Shown here: piece by piece, positions 18,469-26,235 of the stretch
How the letters are laid out: each line of letters begins with the position of its first letter
Numbering within the stretch: position 1 is the first letter of the stretch
DNA from: Bizionia paragorgiae
GTDB taxonomy: Bacteria > Bacteroidota > Bacteroidia > Flavobacteriales > Flavobacteriaceae
Reading direction: 5' to 3'
NCBI RefSeq assembly: GCF_900107625.1
Contig: NZ_FNQK01000003.1
Location: forward strand, 150,643-214,642
DNA length: 64,000 bases
Program-made: the position numbers and the translations under genes
The notes under the pieces: model-generated
The model's input: only the letters and a program-made list of their open reading frames with translations
Database searches by the model: none
Told to the model about the DNA's origin: nothing

Positions 18469-19626
18469 ATGAACGTAGGAATTATAGGTTCAGGAACCAT
18501 GGGAAGTGGCATAGCGCAAGTTGCTGCTACTGCTGGTTGCAAAGTGAAATTATACGATACCAATCAAGTGGCTTTAGATAAAGCTAAGGCGTCTCTTGAG
18601 AAAATATTATCTCGTTTAATCGAGAAAGGTAGAATAGACGATGCAGAAAAAAACAGAATTCAATCGAATATTTCTTATGTCGTTGAATTGAAAAGTTTAG
18701 CAGATTCAAACCTAACCATCGAAGCCATTATTGAAAACCTTGACATTAAGAAAAAGGTGTTTTCAGAATTAGAGTCTTATGTTGCCGACGATTGTATTAT
18801 CGCTTCAAACACCTCTAGTTTGTCTATCGCTTCCATTGCCTCATCACTTCAAAAGCCTGAACGTTGTGTTGGGATTCACTTTTTTAATCCAGCACCATTA
18901 ATGAAGCTGGTAGAGGTTATTCCTGCAATTCAAACCGCAAAAGAAGTTCTTGAAAAGTCCATACAAACCATTAGGGATTGGAAAAAAACAGTCGCTGTTG
19001 CTAAAGACACTCCTGGGTTTATCGTGAATAGAGTAGCGCGTCCATTTTATGGTGAAGCATTACGAATTTACGAGGAAGGTATAGCTGACTTTGCAACGAT
19101 TGATGCTGCAATGAAACAGGTTGGTGGTTTTAGAATGGGACCATTCGAACTCATGGATTTCATTGGAAATGATGTGAATTATACCGTTACCGAAACCGTA
19201 TTTACGGCCTTCTATTTCGATCCGAGATATAAGCCGTCTTTTACACAAAAACGATTTTCAGAAGCTGGCTATTTAGGAAGAAAATCAGGAAAAGGATATT
19301 ATGATTATTCTGAAGGTGCTGTAAAACCAGAACCAAAACAAGATAAAGAATTAGCAAATCAAATATTCGATAGAGTATTGGTGATGCTAATCAACGAAGC
19401 GGCAGATGCCTTGTTTTTAAACATCGCTTCAGCCGAAGATATTGACAATGCCATGACTAAAGGGGTTAACTATCCAAAAGGGCTATTGGCTTGGGCAGAT
19501 GAGAAAGGTATCGATTGGTGCGTGTCAAAATTAGACGATTTATATAACGAATACCACGAAGACAGATACCGTTGTAGTCCGTTGTTAAGACGAATGAAGA
19601 AAAAAGGTAATAGGTTTGGGGTATGA
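18469..19626 (+). CDS. paaH: 3-hydroxyadipyl-CoA dehydrogenase PaaH (3-hydroxyacyl-CoA dehydrogenase)
   Basis: 385 residues. The Rossmann NAD site is at the N-terminus (VGIIGSGTMGSGIAQVAA). SNTSSLSIASIA and GIHFFNPAPLMKLVEVIPA include the catalytic His, and PGFIVNRVARPFYGEA follows. The C-terminal helical domain extends past the core family length and ends RYRCSPLLRRMKKKGNRFGV. It oxidises 3-hydroxyadipyl-CoA. Its last codons form the left arm of IVS-like element 3, and its TGA overlaps the next S23 start (ATGA). Confidence 0.93.
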   Translation: MNVGIIGSGTMGSGIAQVAATAGCKVKLYDTNQVALDKAKASLEKILSRLIEKGRIDDAEKNRIQSNISYVVELKSLADSNLTIEAIIENLDIKKKVFSELESYVADDCIIASNTSSLSIASIASSLQKPERCVGIHFFNPAPLMKLVEVIPAIQTAKEVLEKSIQTIRDWKKTVAVAKDTPGFIVNRVARPFYGEALRIYEEGIADFATIDAAMKQVGGFRMGPFELMDFIGNDVNYTVTETVFTAFYFDPRYKPSFTQKRFSEAGYLGRKSGKGYYDYSEGAVKPEPKQDKELANQIFDRVLVMLINEAADALFLNIASAEDIDNAMTKGVNYPKGLLAWADEKGIDWCVSKLDDLYNEYHEDRYRCSPLLRRMKKKGNRFGV

Positions 19627-20045
19627 GAAGGTCCAAGTATCATTTCAAATTTGAGGAATTAACGATTTATACAACCGCAATGGAATTTGGAGAAGTTGTT
19701 AATGTACAAACAAAGAAATTTCCTAAAGATGAACGATTTGAGTTGACATCACAATTTAAAAGAGCGGCAGATTCTATAGCATTGAATATAGCAGAGGGGG
19801 CAAGCGGTTCTGATAAACAGTTTCATAATTATTTAGGTAACGCTTGGTATAGTGCACATGAATGTATTGCTTGTAGTTCTAAAGCTTGGTTAAGAAACTA
19901 TATTACGACTGAAGAAGATGAGGAAAATAGAAGATTAATCACCGAATTATCAAAAATGATAACAACTTTACGTGCAATAATTTTCAAAAGAATTAATATA
20001 TAATTTTAAATAACGAATGAAACCTATTACCTCACACCTCATACC
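19605..20045 (+). mobile_element. IVS-like element 3: S23 gene between complementary heptamer arms
   Basis: The left arm (19605-19627) reads as seven-base units AGGTAAT, AGGTTTG, GGGTATG. The right arm, reverse-complemented (20020-20045), reads AGGTATG, AGGTGTG, AGGTAAT, AGGTTT. AGGTAATAGGTTT (19605-19617) and AAACCTATTACCT (20020-20032) are perfect 13-base complements. GGTATGAG (19620-19627) and CTCATACC (20038-20045) are also perfect complements. The arms overlap the coding ends of paaH and paaI. Confidence 0.5.
19623..20003 (+). CDS. Four-helix-bundle S23-type protein, copy 3
   Basis: A 126-residue member of the same family but a different subgroup from copies 1-2: FKFEELTIYTTAMEFGEVVN, RFELTSQFKRAADSIALNIA, EGASGSDKQFHNYLGNAWYS, AHECIACSSKAWLR. 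Copy 4 at 26302 is its closest relative here. The start overlaps the paaH stop by four bases (ATGA), so translation is probably coupled. It is not expected to take part in catabolism; the family is tied to intervening RNA sequences. Confidence 0.9.
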   Translation: MRRSKYHFKFEELTIYTTAMEFGEVVNVQTKKFPKDERFELTSQFKRAADSIALNIAEGASGSDKQFHNYLGNAWYSAHECIACSSKAWLRNYITTEEDEENRRLITELSKMITTLRAIIFKRINI

Positions 20046-20430
20046 TAAAAAGATGCTCAGCCAAGACGCCTATAGTCAATGGCTAGGAATTGAAATTCTA
20101 GAATGTGAATTAGGACGTTGCAAAGTAGGGATGACCGTTAGAAAGGAAATGCTTAATAGTATGGGAAAAGCCCATGGAGGAATCAGTTATTCATTAGCAG
20201 ATACCGCCTTCGGTTTTGCAGCGAATACCCATGGTAAATATGCCGTTTCTATCGATACGAGTATCAATCATATCGAAGCCTTAAACGAAGGGGATTATTT
20301 AGTGGCCGAATCCGTAATTGAAAATGTAAAAAACAGATTGGGCTTTAATATTATTGAAGTAAAACGTGGAGACGAATTAGTAGCTCTTTTTAAAGGGGTT
20401 GCTTATAGAACGCAAAAAGACTGGGAATAA
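20017..20430 (+). CDS. paaI: Hotdog-fold hydroxyphenylacetyl-CoA thioesterase PaaI
   Basis: A 137-residue hotdog thioesterase that releases CoA from stalled Paa intermediates. Motifs: NSMGKAHGGISYSLADTAFG (with the conserved Gly/Asp) and SIDTSINHIEALNEGD. The first ~10 residues (MKPITSHLIP) are encoded by the right arm of IVS-like element 3. The family-like sequence begins at the second methionine (20053, MLSQDAYSQWLGIEI), which aligns with the N-terminal part of E. coli PaaI, so 20053 is a plausible alternative start. Confidence 0.9.
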   Translation: MKPITSHLIPKKMLSQDAYSQWLGIEILECELGRCKVGMTVRKEMLNSMGKAHGGISYSLADTAFGFAANTHGKYAVSIDTSINHIEALNEGDYLVAESVIENVKNRLGFNIIEVKRGDELVALFKGVAYRTQKDWE

Positions 20431-20449
20431 ACCATAAAACTATTAATAT

Positions 20450-21310
20450 ATGAAATGGCAAGGTAGAAGAAAAAGTGGAAACTTAGAAGACCGTCGTGGT
20501 ATGGGGTCTAAAGGTAAAATTGCAGCAGGTGGTGGTTTGGTCGCCGTTGTTGTGATTCTCTTACAGCTTTTTGGTGGTGAAACAGGAAAGCAAATAGCTC
20601 CAATTATAGAACAAGTAGGTAATAGTCAAACGGTTCAGCAGGTAGAGCAAAGAGAATTAACCCAAGAAGAACAACTTATGGGTGATTTTATGGCTACCGT
20701 ATTGGCAGATACAGAAGATATATGGACTCAACTTTTTAGAGAACATAATTTAGGGGAATACAAAGAACCTAAAATGGTATTGTTCAGTGATGCTGTGAAT
20801 ACGGCTTGTGGAAGCGCAAGTTCCGCTTCAGGACCATTTTATTGCCCAGGAGATCAAAAAGTGTATATGGATTTAGTCTTTTTCAACGAACTCAAATCGC
20901 GTTTCGGTGCTAAGGGAGGCGACTTTGCTATCGCTTATGTTACAGCACATGAGATTGGTCACCATATTCAAACCATATTAGGAACGTCCAACAAAGTACG
21001 TCAATTGCAATCGCAATCTAATAAAGCGAAGGCCAACAGACTTTCTGTAGCTCAGGAATTGCAGGCCGATTTCTATGCAGGTGTTTGGGCGCATCACAAT
21101 AGAAAATATTTACAAGAAGGAGATATCGAAGAAGCTCTAAGTGCAGCCAATGCAGTTGGAGATGATGCTATTCAAAAGCGTACAAGAGGAACGGTTTCTC
21201 CAGATAGCTTTACTCATGGGACTTCAGAGCAACGTATGGAGTGGTTTATGAAAGGCTTTAAAACAGGGGATATGAGACAAGGTGATACCTTTTCTGCTAT
21301 TCTGAATTAA
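20450..21310 (+). CDS. Neutral zinc metallopeptidase (YpfJ-like)
   Basis: 286 residues. The N-terminus has WQGRRKSGNLEDRRGM, the family signature. A membrane helix follows (about 28-44), then a secreted zincin domain with VTAHEIGHHIQTILG (HExxH, about residue 169) and LSVAQELQADFYAGVWAHH, which supplies the third ligand region. The family is uncharacterised. Its position in the paa cluster, 19 bases after paaI and 99 before paaJ, is unexpected, because no proteolysis step is known in the pathway. It may simply ride on the transcript. Confidence 0.9.
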   Translation: MKWQGRRKSGNLEDRRGMGSKGKIAAGGGLVAVVVILLQLFGGETGKQIAPIIEQVGNSQTVQQVEQRELTQEEQLMGDFMATVLADTEDIWTQLFREHNLGEYKEPKMVLFSDAVNTACGSASSASGPFYCPGDQKVYMDLVFFNELKSRFGAKGGDFAIAYVTAHEIGHHIQTILGTSNKVRQLQSQSNKAKANRLSVAQELQADFYAGVWAHHNRKYLQEGDIEEALSAANAVGDDAIQKRTRGTVSPDSFTHGTSEQRMEWFMKGFKTGDMRQGDTFSAILN

Positions 21311-21335
21311 ATTTTAGATGTATACCATTGGTATT

Positions 21336-21366
21336 TCGTACGGGCTACGGAATCCAAAATAAAAAA
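21336..21366. repeat. REP-like palindrome between the metallopeptidase and paaJ
   Basis: ATTTCGTACGGGCTACGGAA followed by TCC forms an imperfect hairpin. It resembles the elements at 18425 and 25389 (…GGAATCC then AT-rich). A second tiny palindrome, CTCAGCTGCTGAG, lies near 21382-21394. Confidence 0.4.
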
Positions 21367-21409
21367 TTATAATATTAAAATGCTCAGCTGCTGAGAAGAA
21401 TAAAAGATT

Positions 21410-22624
21410 ATGAAAGAAGCTTATATAATAGACGGAATCAGAACACCAATTGGAAATTACAAAGGTACTTTATCTGCTGTACGAACAGACGATTTAGGAG
21501 CTATTGTAATCAAAGAAATTGTAAAACGTAATCCAAACATACCAAGTGATGCTTACGACGATGTGATTATGGGTTGTGCTAACCAAGCAGGAGAAGATAA
21601 TCGTAACGTAGCGAGAATGTCAGCGCTTTTAGCAGGCCTTCCTTTTACGGTTCCAGGAGAAACGGTGAACCGATTATGTAGTTCAGGGTTATCAGCAATC
21701 ATTCACGCTAATAGAGCAATCAAAGCTGGAGATGGCGACTTGTTTATTTCTGGTGGTGTAGAAAATATGACCCGCGGGCCATACGTTATCGCTAAACCTT
21801 CTAGTGCTTTTGGAAACGATTCTAAAATGTACGACTCTAGTTTCGGATGGCGTTTTGTAAACCCGAAAATGAACGAGATGTACGGGACAGACGGTATGGG
21901 AAATACTGCCGAAAACCTAGTAGAGAAATATAATATCTCAAGAGAAGACCAAGATAAGTTCGCACTTTGGAGTCAGCAAAAAGCAACCAAAGCTCAAGAA
22001 AACGGAAGATTGGCAAAGGAGATTGTTACCGTAGAAATTCCACAGCGTAAAAAAGACCCGATTCAATTTTCAAAAGATGAATTCGTAAAACCAACGAGTT
22101 CTTTAGAGGTGCTGGCAAAATTACGTCCAGCGTTTAAAAAAGAAGGCGGAAGTGTAACAGCAGGAAACTCTTCAGGATTGAATGATGGGGCAGCAGCAAC
22201 AATCATTGCTTCTGGAGATGCCGTAAAAAAATATAACCTTAAACCGCTAGCAAGAATCGTAAGTTCTGCTGTGGTTGGTGTCGAGCCAAGAATTATGGGT
22301 ATCGGTCCTGTTGAAGCGTCTAATAAAGCCTTAGAAAAAGCGGGTTTAACAATGGACGATATGGATGTTATCGAACTTAACGAGGCTTTTGCTGCTCAAG
22401 CTTTAGCGTGTACGCGTGCGTGGAGATTAAAAGACAACGACCCGAGGTTAAATCCTAATGGAGGTGCTATCGCCATTGGTCACCCACTAGGTGTTACCGG
22501 TGCGAGAACCACTTATTCTGCAGCTCTAGAATTGAACGAGCAGAAAAAACGTTATGCTTTAGTAACCATGTGTATTGGCGTTGGTCAAGGTTATGCAGCG
22601 GTTATCGAAAACGTAAATCTGTAG
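21410..22624 (+). CDS. paaJ: 3-oxoadipyl-CoA/3-oxo-5,6-dehydrosuberyl-CoA thiolase PaaJ
   Basis: A 404-residue thiolase. The acyl-binding Cys is in VNRLCSSGLSAIIHA (about residue 90), the His in GGAIAIGHPLGVTGAR and the second Cys in TMCIGVGQG. Close similarity to PcaF/PaaJ-type thiolases and the position between paaH and paaZ point to both thiolytic steps of the Paa pathway, giving acetyl-CoA and succinyl-CoA. A dispersed repeat begins 4 bases after the stop. Confidence 0.93.
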   Translation: MKEAYIIDGIRTPIGNYKGTLSAVRTDDLGAIVIKEIVKRNPNIPSDAYDDVIMGCANQAGEDNRNVARMSALLAGLPFTVPGETVNRLCSSGLSAIIHANRAIKAGDGDLFISGGVENMTRGPYVIAKPSSAFGNDSKMYDSSFGWRFVNPKMNEMYGTDGMGNTAENLVEKYNISREDQDKFALWSQQKATKAQENGRLAKEIVTVEIPQRKKDPIQFSKDEFVKPTSSLEVLAKLRPAFKKEGGSVTAGNSSGLNDGAAATIIASGDAVKKYNLKPLARIVSSAVVGVEPRIMGIGPVEASNKALEKAGLTMDDMDVIELNEAFAAQALACTRAWRLKDNDPRLNPNGGAIAIGHPLGVTGARTTYSAALELNEQKKRYALVTMCIGVGQGYAAVIENVNL

Positions 22625-22628
22625 TATT

Positions 22629-22714
22629 TGGGCGTTACCACAAGGGTCGCACTTTCCGCTATATCTTTTTTGCTTTTAATGGCAAAAAAGGATGCCGCTT
22701 CAATTGCTAACGCA
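22629..22714 (+). repeat. Dispersed 3'-UTR repeat, copy 2
   Basis: Opens GGGCGTTACCACAAGGGTCG and closes GCTAACGC like copies 1, 3 and 4, but the middle is replaced by a TTTTTTGC…GGCAAAAAA hairpin. It lies directly after paaJ in the sense orientation. Confidence 0.7.
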
Positions 22715-22735
22715 AACGCACTCGGACGGAATAAA

Positions 22736-22764
22736 ACCTAACAGGTTTTTAAAACCTGTTAGGT
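22736..22764. repeat. Perfect 14-bp palindrome
   Basis: ACCTAACAGGTTTT (22736-22749) and AAAACCTGTTAGGT (22751-22764) pair perfectly round one base. It may work as an intercistronic hairpin. It shares CTAACA/TGTTAG half-sites with the operator at 12581, but the spacing is far too wide for the same site. Confidence 0.6.
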
Positions 22765-22797
22765 CTCAAAAATAGATGAAGAATAAAAAAGTAAAAT

Positions 22798-22858
22798 GAA
22801 AATGAAATTGAACTCGGAGCACATTCAGCTTCAATTTTAGATTCAATTTCAAATTTAA
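22798..22858 (+). repeat. Empty complementary-arm pair (solo stem) before paaZ
   Basis: TGAAATTGAA (22803-22812) and TTCAATTTCA (22842-22851) are perfect 10-base complements with a 29-base loop, which also holds CTTCAATTTT. The arms are of the same hexamer type as S23 elements 1 and 2, without a gene. A small hairpin CCCAC/GTGGG (22865-22878) follows just before the paaZ ATG. Confidence 0.5.
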
Positions 22859-22885
22859 AAAACACCCACTGTCGTGGGCAATATT

Positions 22886-25387
22886 ATGAAAAAAATACAA
22901 AATTACGTCAACGGAAAATGGACAGAAGGTACAGGTGAAGGTGTTCCAATGTTCGACGCTATTACAGGAGAAGTAGTTGCCTTATCGGATACGCAAGGTC
23001 TAGATTTTGGCGAAATTCTTCACTACGGAAGAACAAAAGGTGGTGAAAAACTACGTAAAATGACGTTTCAAGAACGTGGAAATATGCTAAAAAGTCTGGC
23101 GCTTTATCTTATGAAAAAGAAAGCCGCTTTTTACGAATTAAGTTATAGAACAGGGGCAACAAAAGTAGATAGCTGGATAGATATTGAAGGTGGTTTCGGA
23201 AACCTATTTGCCAATGCATCGCTACGTAAATTATTTCCAAATCAGTCGTATCACGTAGAAGGTGATGCTATCGATTTGTCTCGTGGTGGTCGCTTTATGG
23301 CGCATCATATTATGGTGCCTAAAAAAGGAGTTGCTGTTCATATTAATGCTTTTAACTTCCCGGTTTGGGGAATGTTAGAAAAATGTGCTACGAACTGGAT
23401 GGCCGGTGTGCCTGCTGTAGTAAAACCAGCAACAAACACCTCGTTTCTAACCGAAGCTGTTGTTCGTGAAATTATAGCTTCTGGAATTTTACCAGAAGGC
23501 GCACTGCAACTTATTACCGGTTCGGCAAGAACGATTTTAGATACCGTAGAATCTCAAGATGTCGTGACCTTCACCGGTTCGGCAACAACGGGACGTTTAT
23601 TAAAATCTCATAAGCGTATTATTGACGAGTCTGTGCCATTTAATATGGAAGCCGATTCATTAAACGCATCTGTTTTAGGTGAAGATGCTATTCCTGGAAC
23701 GCCAGAATTCGACCTGTTTATTAAAGAGGTTAGAAATGAAATGACTGTGAAATGTGGACAAAAATGTACGGCTATCCGTAGAATAATTGTACCGCAAAAT
23801 TTGGTTGAAGATGTTCAAATTGCCCTAGGTAAAGCCTTGTCTAAAGTAACTATTGGTGACCCAAGATTAAAAGAGGTTCGCATGGGAGCTTTGGTGAGTA
23901 AAGACCAAGTAACCGAAGTGAGAGAGCGTGTTCAAGAATTATCTAAAACAGCAAGTATTGTTTATGGTGATTTAGATAAGATTGAGACGATTGGTGCCGA
24001 TGCTAAAAAAGGCGCATTCTTAAGTCCGATTTTACTTCGTGAAGATCATCCGTTTACAAATTTAGCAGTACACGAAACCGAAGCTTTCGGACCAGTAAGT
24101 ACTATAATGCCATATAAAAACTTGGATGAAGCCATTACATTAGCGCAAATGGGTAAAGGATCGTTAGTATCTTCTATCGCCACTTACGATAATAAAGTAG
24201 CTAAGGACTATGTGGTTAATGCGGCAAGTCACCACGGACGAATTTTAGTGATAAACCGTGATATGGCTAAAGAAAGTACAGGCCATGGTTCACCATTACC
24301 AAACTTAGTTCACGGTGGTCCAGGACGTGCTGGTGGAGGAGAGGAAATGGGTGGAATGCGTGGTATAAAACACTATTTACAACGTACAGCCATACAAGGT
24401 TCACCAACGACATTAACAGAAATTACAGGTATTTATCAGCAAAATGCAGAGTATAAGGAAGCAGAACAGCATCCATTTAAATACCACTGGGAAGATATCA
24501 AAGCGGGTATGTCGCTTAAAACGCATAACCGTACATTAACAGATTCTGATATTATCAACTTCGCGAATCTTACTTGGGATCATTTCTATGCACATACCGA
24601 TACCACCTCTTTAGACGGTAGTATTTTTGAAAAAAGAACAGCACACGGCTATTTCATTATAGCAGCAGCAGCCGGTTTATTTGTTTATCCTAATAAAGGG
24701 CCTGTAGCAGCAAACTACGGATTGGAAGAATGTAGATTCCTTCGTCCGCTATACCACAACGACACGATCTATGTGCGTTTAACTTGTAAGCAAAAAATTG
24801 ATCGTGATGTGGCTTCAGCAGAACACCCAAGCGGAATCGTAAAATGGTACGTTGAGGTTTTTGATGCCTTAACCGACGAAATGGTAGCCTTTGCAACGAT
24901 CTTAACGATGGTTGAGAAAAAGCAAGAGGTTTTTGTTGAAATGACCGAAGATAAAATCAAAGAATGCCTTTCAAAATTAAAAGAAGATTCTAAACCGAAA
25001 TGGGGAATTCTAACGCCTCAGCATCTTTTAGAACACCTTGAAGAAGGTTACAGATTAGCTTCAGGAGAAATTAAAGTAACCGAATGTGTCACTCCGGAAA
25101 AAATCGTTGAGAAAGTTCATAATTCATTATACAACTACGAGAAATTCCCAAAAGGAACGAGTTTTCCAACGTATAAAAAAGAAGAGTTAGAAGATTTAAA
25201 ACATCCAGATTTCGAAACAGCAAAGGCAAAATTCTTTGAAGCAAGAGAGGCTTATGTTGCCTTCTATAAAGAAAATCCAGATGCCGTTTTAACAAATATG
25301 GTTTTTGGAGATTTAAATAGATACGAGTGGTATTTATTAGAGCGTAAACATTTAAACCACCATTTCGAGCAATTCGGATTAATTTAG
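22886..25387 (+). CDS. paaZ: Bifunctional oxepin-CoA hydrolase/aldehyde dehydrogenase PaaZ with C-terminal DinB-like domain
   Basis: The N-terminal aldehyde dehydrogenase (about residues 1-515) has NFPVWGMLEKC, VVTFTGSATTGR, MEADSLNASVLG and the catalytic Cys in KCGQKCTAIRR. The MaoC-like hydratase (about 530-680) has WDHFYAHTD and KRTAHGYFI. Together they open the oxepin ring and oxidise the semialdehyde. After the usual end of PaaZ (about 680 residues in E. coli) come ~150 more: a DUF1569/DinB-like helical domain with TPQHLLEHLEEG and ERKHLNHHFEQFGL, which carry possible metal-binding histidines. The start is ATG 22886; an in-frame GTG at 22874 lies in a hairpin. Confidence 0.93.
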   Translation: MKKIQNYVNGKWTEGTGEGVPMFDAITGEVVALSDTQGLDFGEILHYGRTKGGEKLRKMTFQERGNMLKSLALYLMKKKAAFYELSYRTGATKVDSWIDIEGGFGNLFANASLRKLFPNQSYHVEGDAIDLSRGGRFMAHHIMVPKKGVAVHINAFNFPVWGMLEKCATNWMAGVPAVVKPATNTSFLTEAVVREIIASGILPEGALQLITGSARTILDTVESQDVVTFTGSATTGRLLKSHKRIIDESVPFNMEADSLNASVLGEDAIPGTPEFDLFIKEVRNEMTVKCGQKCTAIRRIIVPQNLVEDVQIALGKALSKVTIGDPRLKEVRMGALVSKDQVTEVRERVQELSKTASIVYGDLDKIETIGADAKKGAFLSPILLREDHPFTNLAVHETEAFGPVSTIMPYKNLDEAITLAQMGKGSLVSSIATYDNKVAKDYVVNAASHHGRILVINRDMAKESTGHGSPLPNLVHGGPGRAGGGEEMGGMRGIKHYLQRTAIQGSPTTLTEITGIYQQNAEYKEAEQHPFKYHWEDIKAGMSLKTHNRTLTDSDIINFANLTWDHFYAHTDTTSLDGSIFEKRTAHGYFIIAAAAGLFVYPNKGPVAANYGLEECRFLRPLYHNDTIYVRLTCKQKIDRDVASAEHPSGIVKWYVEVFDALTDEMVAFATILTMVEKKQEVFVEMTEDKIKECLSKLKEDSKPKWGILTPQHLLEHLEEGYRLASGEIKVTECVTPEKIVEKVHNSLYNYEKFPKGTSFPTYKKEELEDLKHPDFETAKAKFFEAREAYVAFYKENPDAVLTNMVFGDLNRYEWYLLERKHLNHHFEQFGLI

Positions 25388-25388
25388 T

Positions 25389-25412
25389 CTGTCATTCCTG
25401 CGTGTGCAGGAA
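25389..25412. repeat. REP-like palindrome after paaZ
   Basis: GTCATTCCTGCG followed by TGTGCAGGAATC forms a hairpin (TTCCTGC with GCAGGAA). It is the left member of a pair with 25443-25470. Confidence 0.6.
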
Positions 25413-25442
25413 TCTTTAAAGAAAAAGTAATAATCATAAAAT

Positions 25443-25470
25443 GGACTCCTGCTTTCGCAGGAAAGACAAA
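25443..25470. repeat. REP-like palindrome before the crotonase gene
   Basis: GGACTCCTGCTTTCGCAGGA followed by AAGACA: a hairpin (TCCTGC with GCAGGA) in the opposite orientation to 25389-25412. The two together make a larger palindromic unit. Confidence 0.55.
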
Positions 25471-25482
25471 AAATATATTAAG

Positions 25483-26235
25483 ATGAGTCAACCTTATGTT
25501 AAACTAGACATACAAAACGAAGTAGGATATATAGAATTTTTTCATCCTGCACACAACTCTCTACCGGGAGATATTTTAGCAAAATTAGCACAAACAATTA
25601 CCGACGCGGGAACTAACGATGACATCAAAGTGATTGTTCTTAAGAGTGGAGGCGATAGAACCTTCTGTGCCGGAGCAAGTTTTAATGAATTAATCAACAT
25701 CAACGATGCAGCAACAGGAAAGGTTTTCTTTTCAGGGTTTGCAAATGTTATTAATGCCATGCGCAAATGTCCGAAATTTATTATCGGTCGAGTGCAAGGT
25801 AAAACCGTAGGAGGTGGTGTTGGTTTAGCAGCATCAACCGATTATTGTATGGCATCGAAATTTGCTGCCATAAAATTAAGTGAATTAAATATTGGTATCG
25901 GACCATTCGTAGTCGGACCAGCTATAGAGCGTAAAATGGGATTAAGCGCCATGTCGCAAATCGCAATTGATGCCAACTCATTTTACCCTGCAGACTGGGC
26001 ACAACAAAAAGGACTTTATACACAAGTTTACGATTCTACAGAAGCTTTAGACGAGGCTGTAAAAGCAACAGCGGAGCACTTATGTACCTACAATCCAGAA
26101 GCGATTAAAGAAATGAAAGCGATTTTCTGGAAAGGAACGGAAGATTGGGATACGCTGTTAGCAGAACGTGCTGCAACTAGTGGAACTTTAGTGCTTTCAG
26201 AATTCACAAAAGAAAAATTAAAGACCTATAAATAG
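25483..26235 (+). CDS. Enoyl-CoA hydratase/isomerase family protein (PaaF-like candidate)
   Basis: A 250-residue crotonase (start ATG 25483, MSQPYVKLDI; the in-frame ATG at 25441 lies in the palindromic repeat and is rejected). It has FCAGASFNELI, a GGGVGLAAS oxyanion region and KLSELNIGIGP. Position suggests it hydrates 2,3-dehydroadipyl-CoA. Compared with classical hydratases, the first catalytic Glu (GGGCE) is Gly here (GGGVG); the second Glu, in LSELNIG, is retained. The exact reaction is uncertain, so no symbol is given. Confidence 0.82.
   Translation: MSQPYVKLDIQNEVGYIEFFHPAHNSLPGDILAKLAQTITDAGTNDDIKVIVLKSGGDRTFCAGASFNELININDAATGKVFFSGFANVINAMRKCPKFIIGRVQGKTVGGGVGLAASTDYCMASKFAAIKLSELNIGIGPFVVGPAIERKMGLSAMSQIAIDANSFYPADWAQQKGLYTQVYDSTEALDEAVKATAEHLCTYNPEAIKEMKAIFWKGTEDWDTLLAERAATSGTLVLSEFTKEKLKTYK

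Noticed and set aside
22736..22764. Second operator for the TetR regulator
   Set aside because: Shares CTAACA/TGTTAG but the half-sites are about 15 bases apart instead of 2, and the palindrome looks like an intercistronic hairpin.
25441..25482. Upstream ATG for the crotonase
   Set aside because: The start and first 14 codons lie in a REP-like palindrome; homology begins at 25483.
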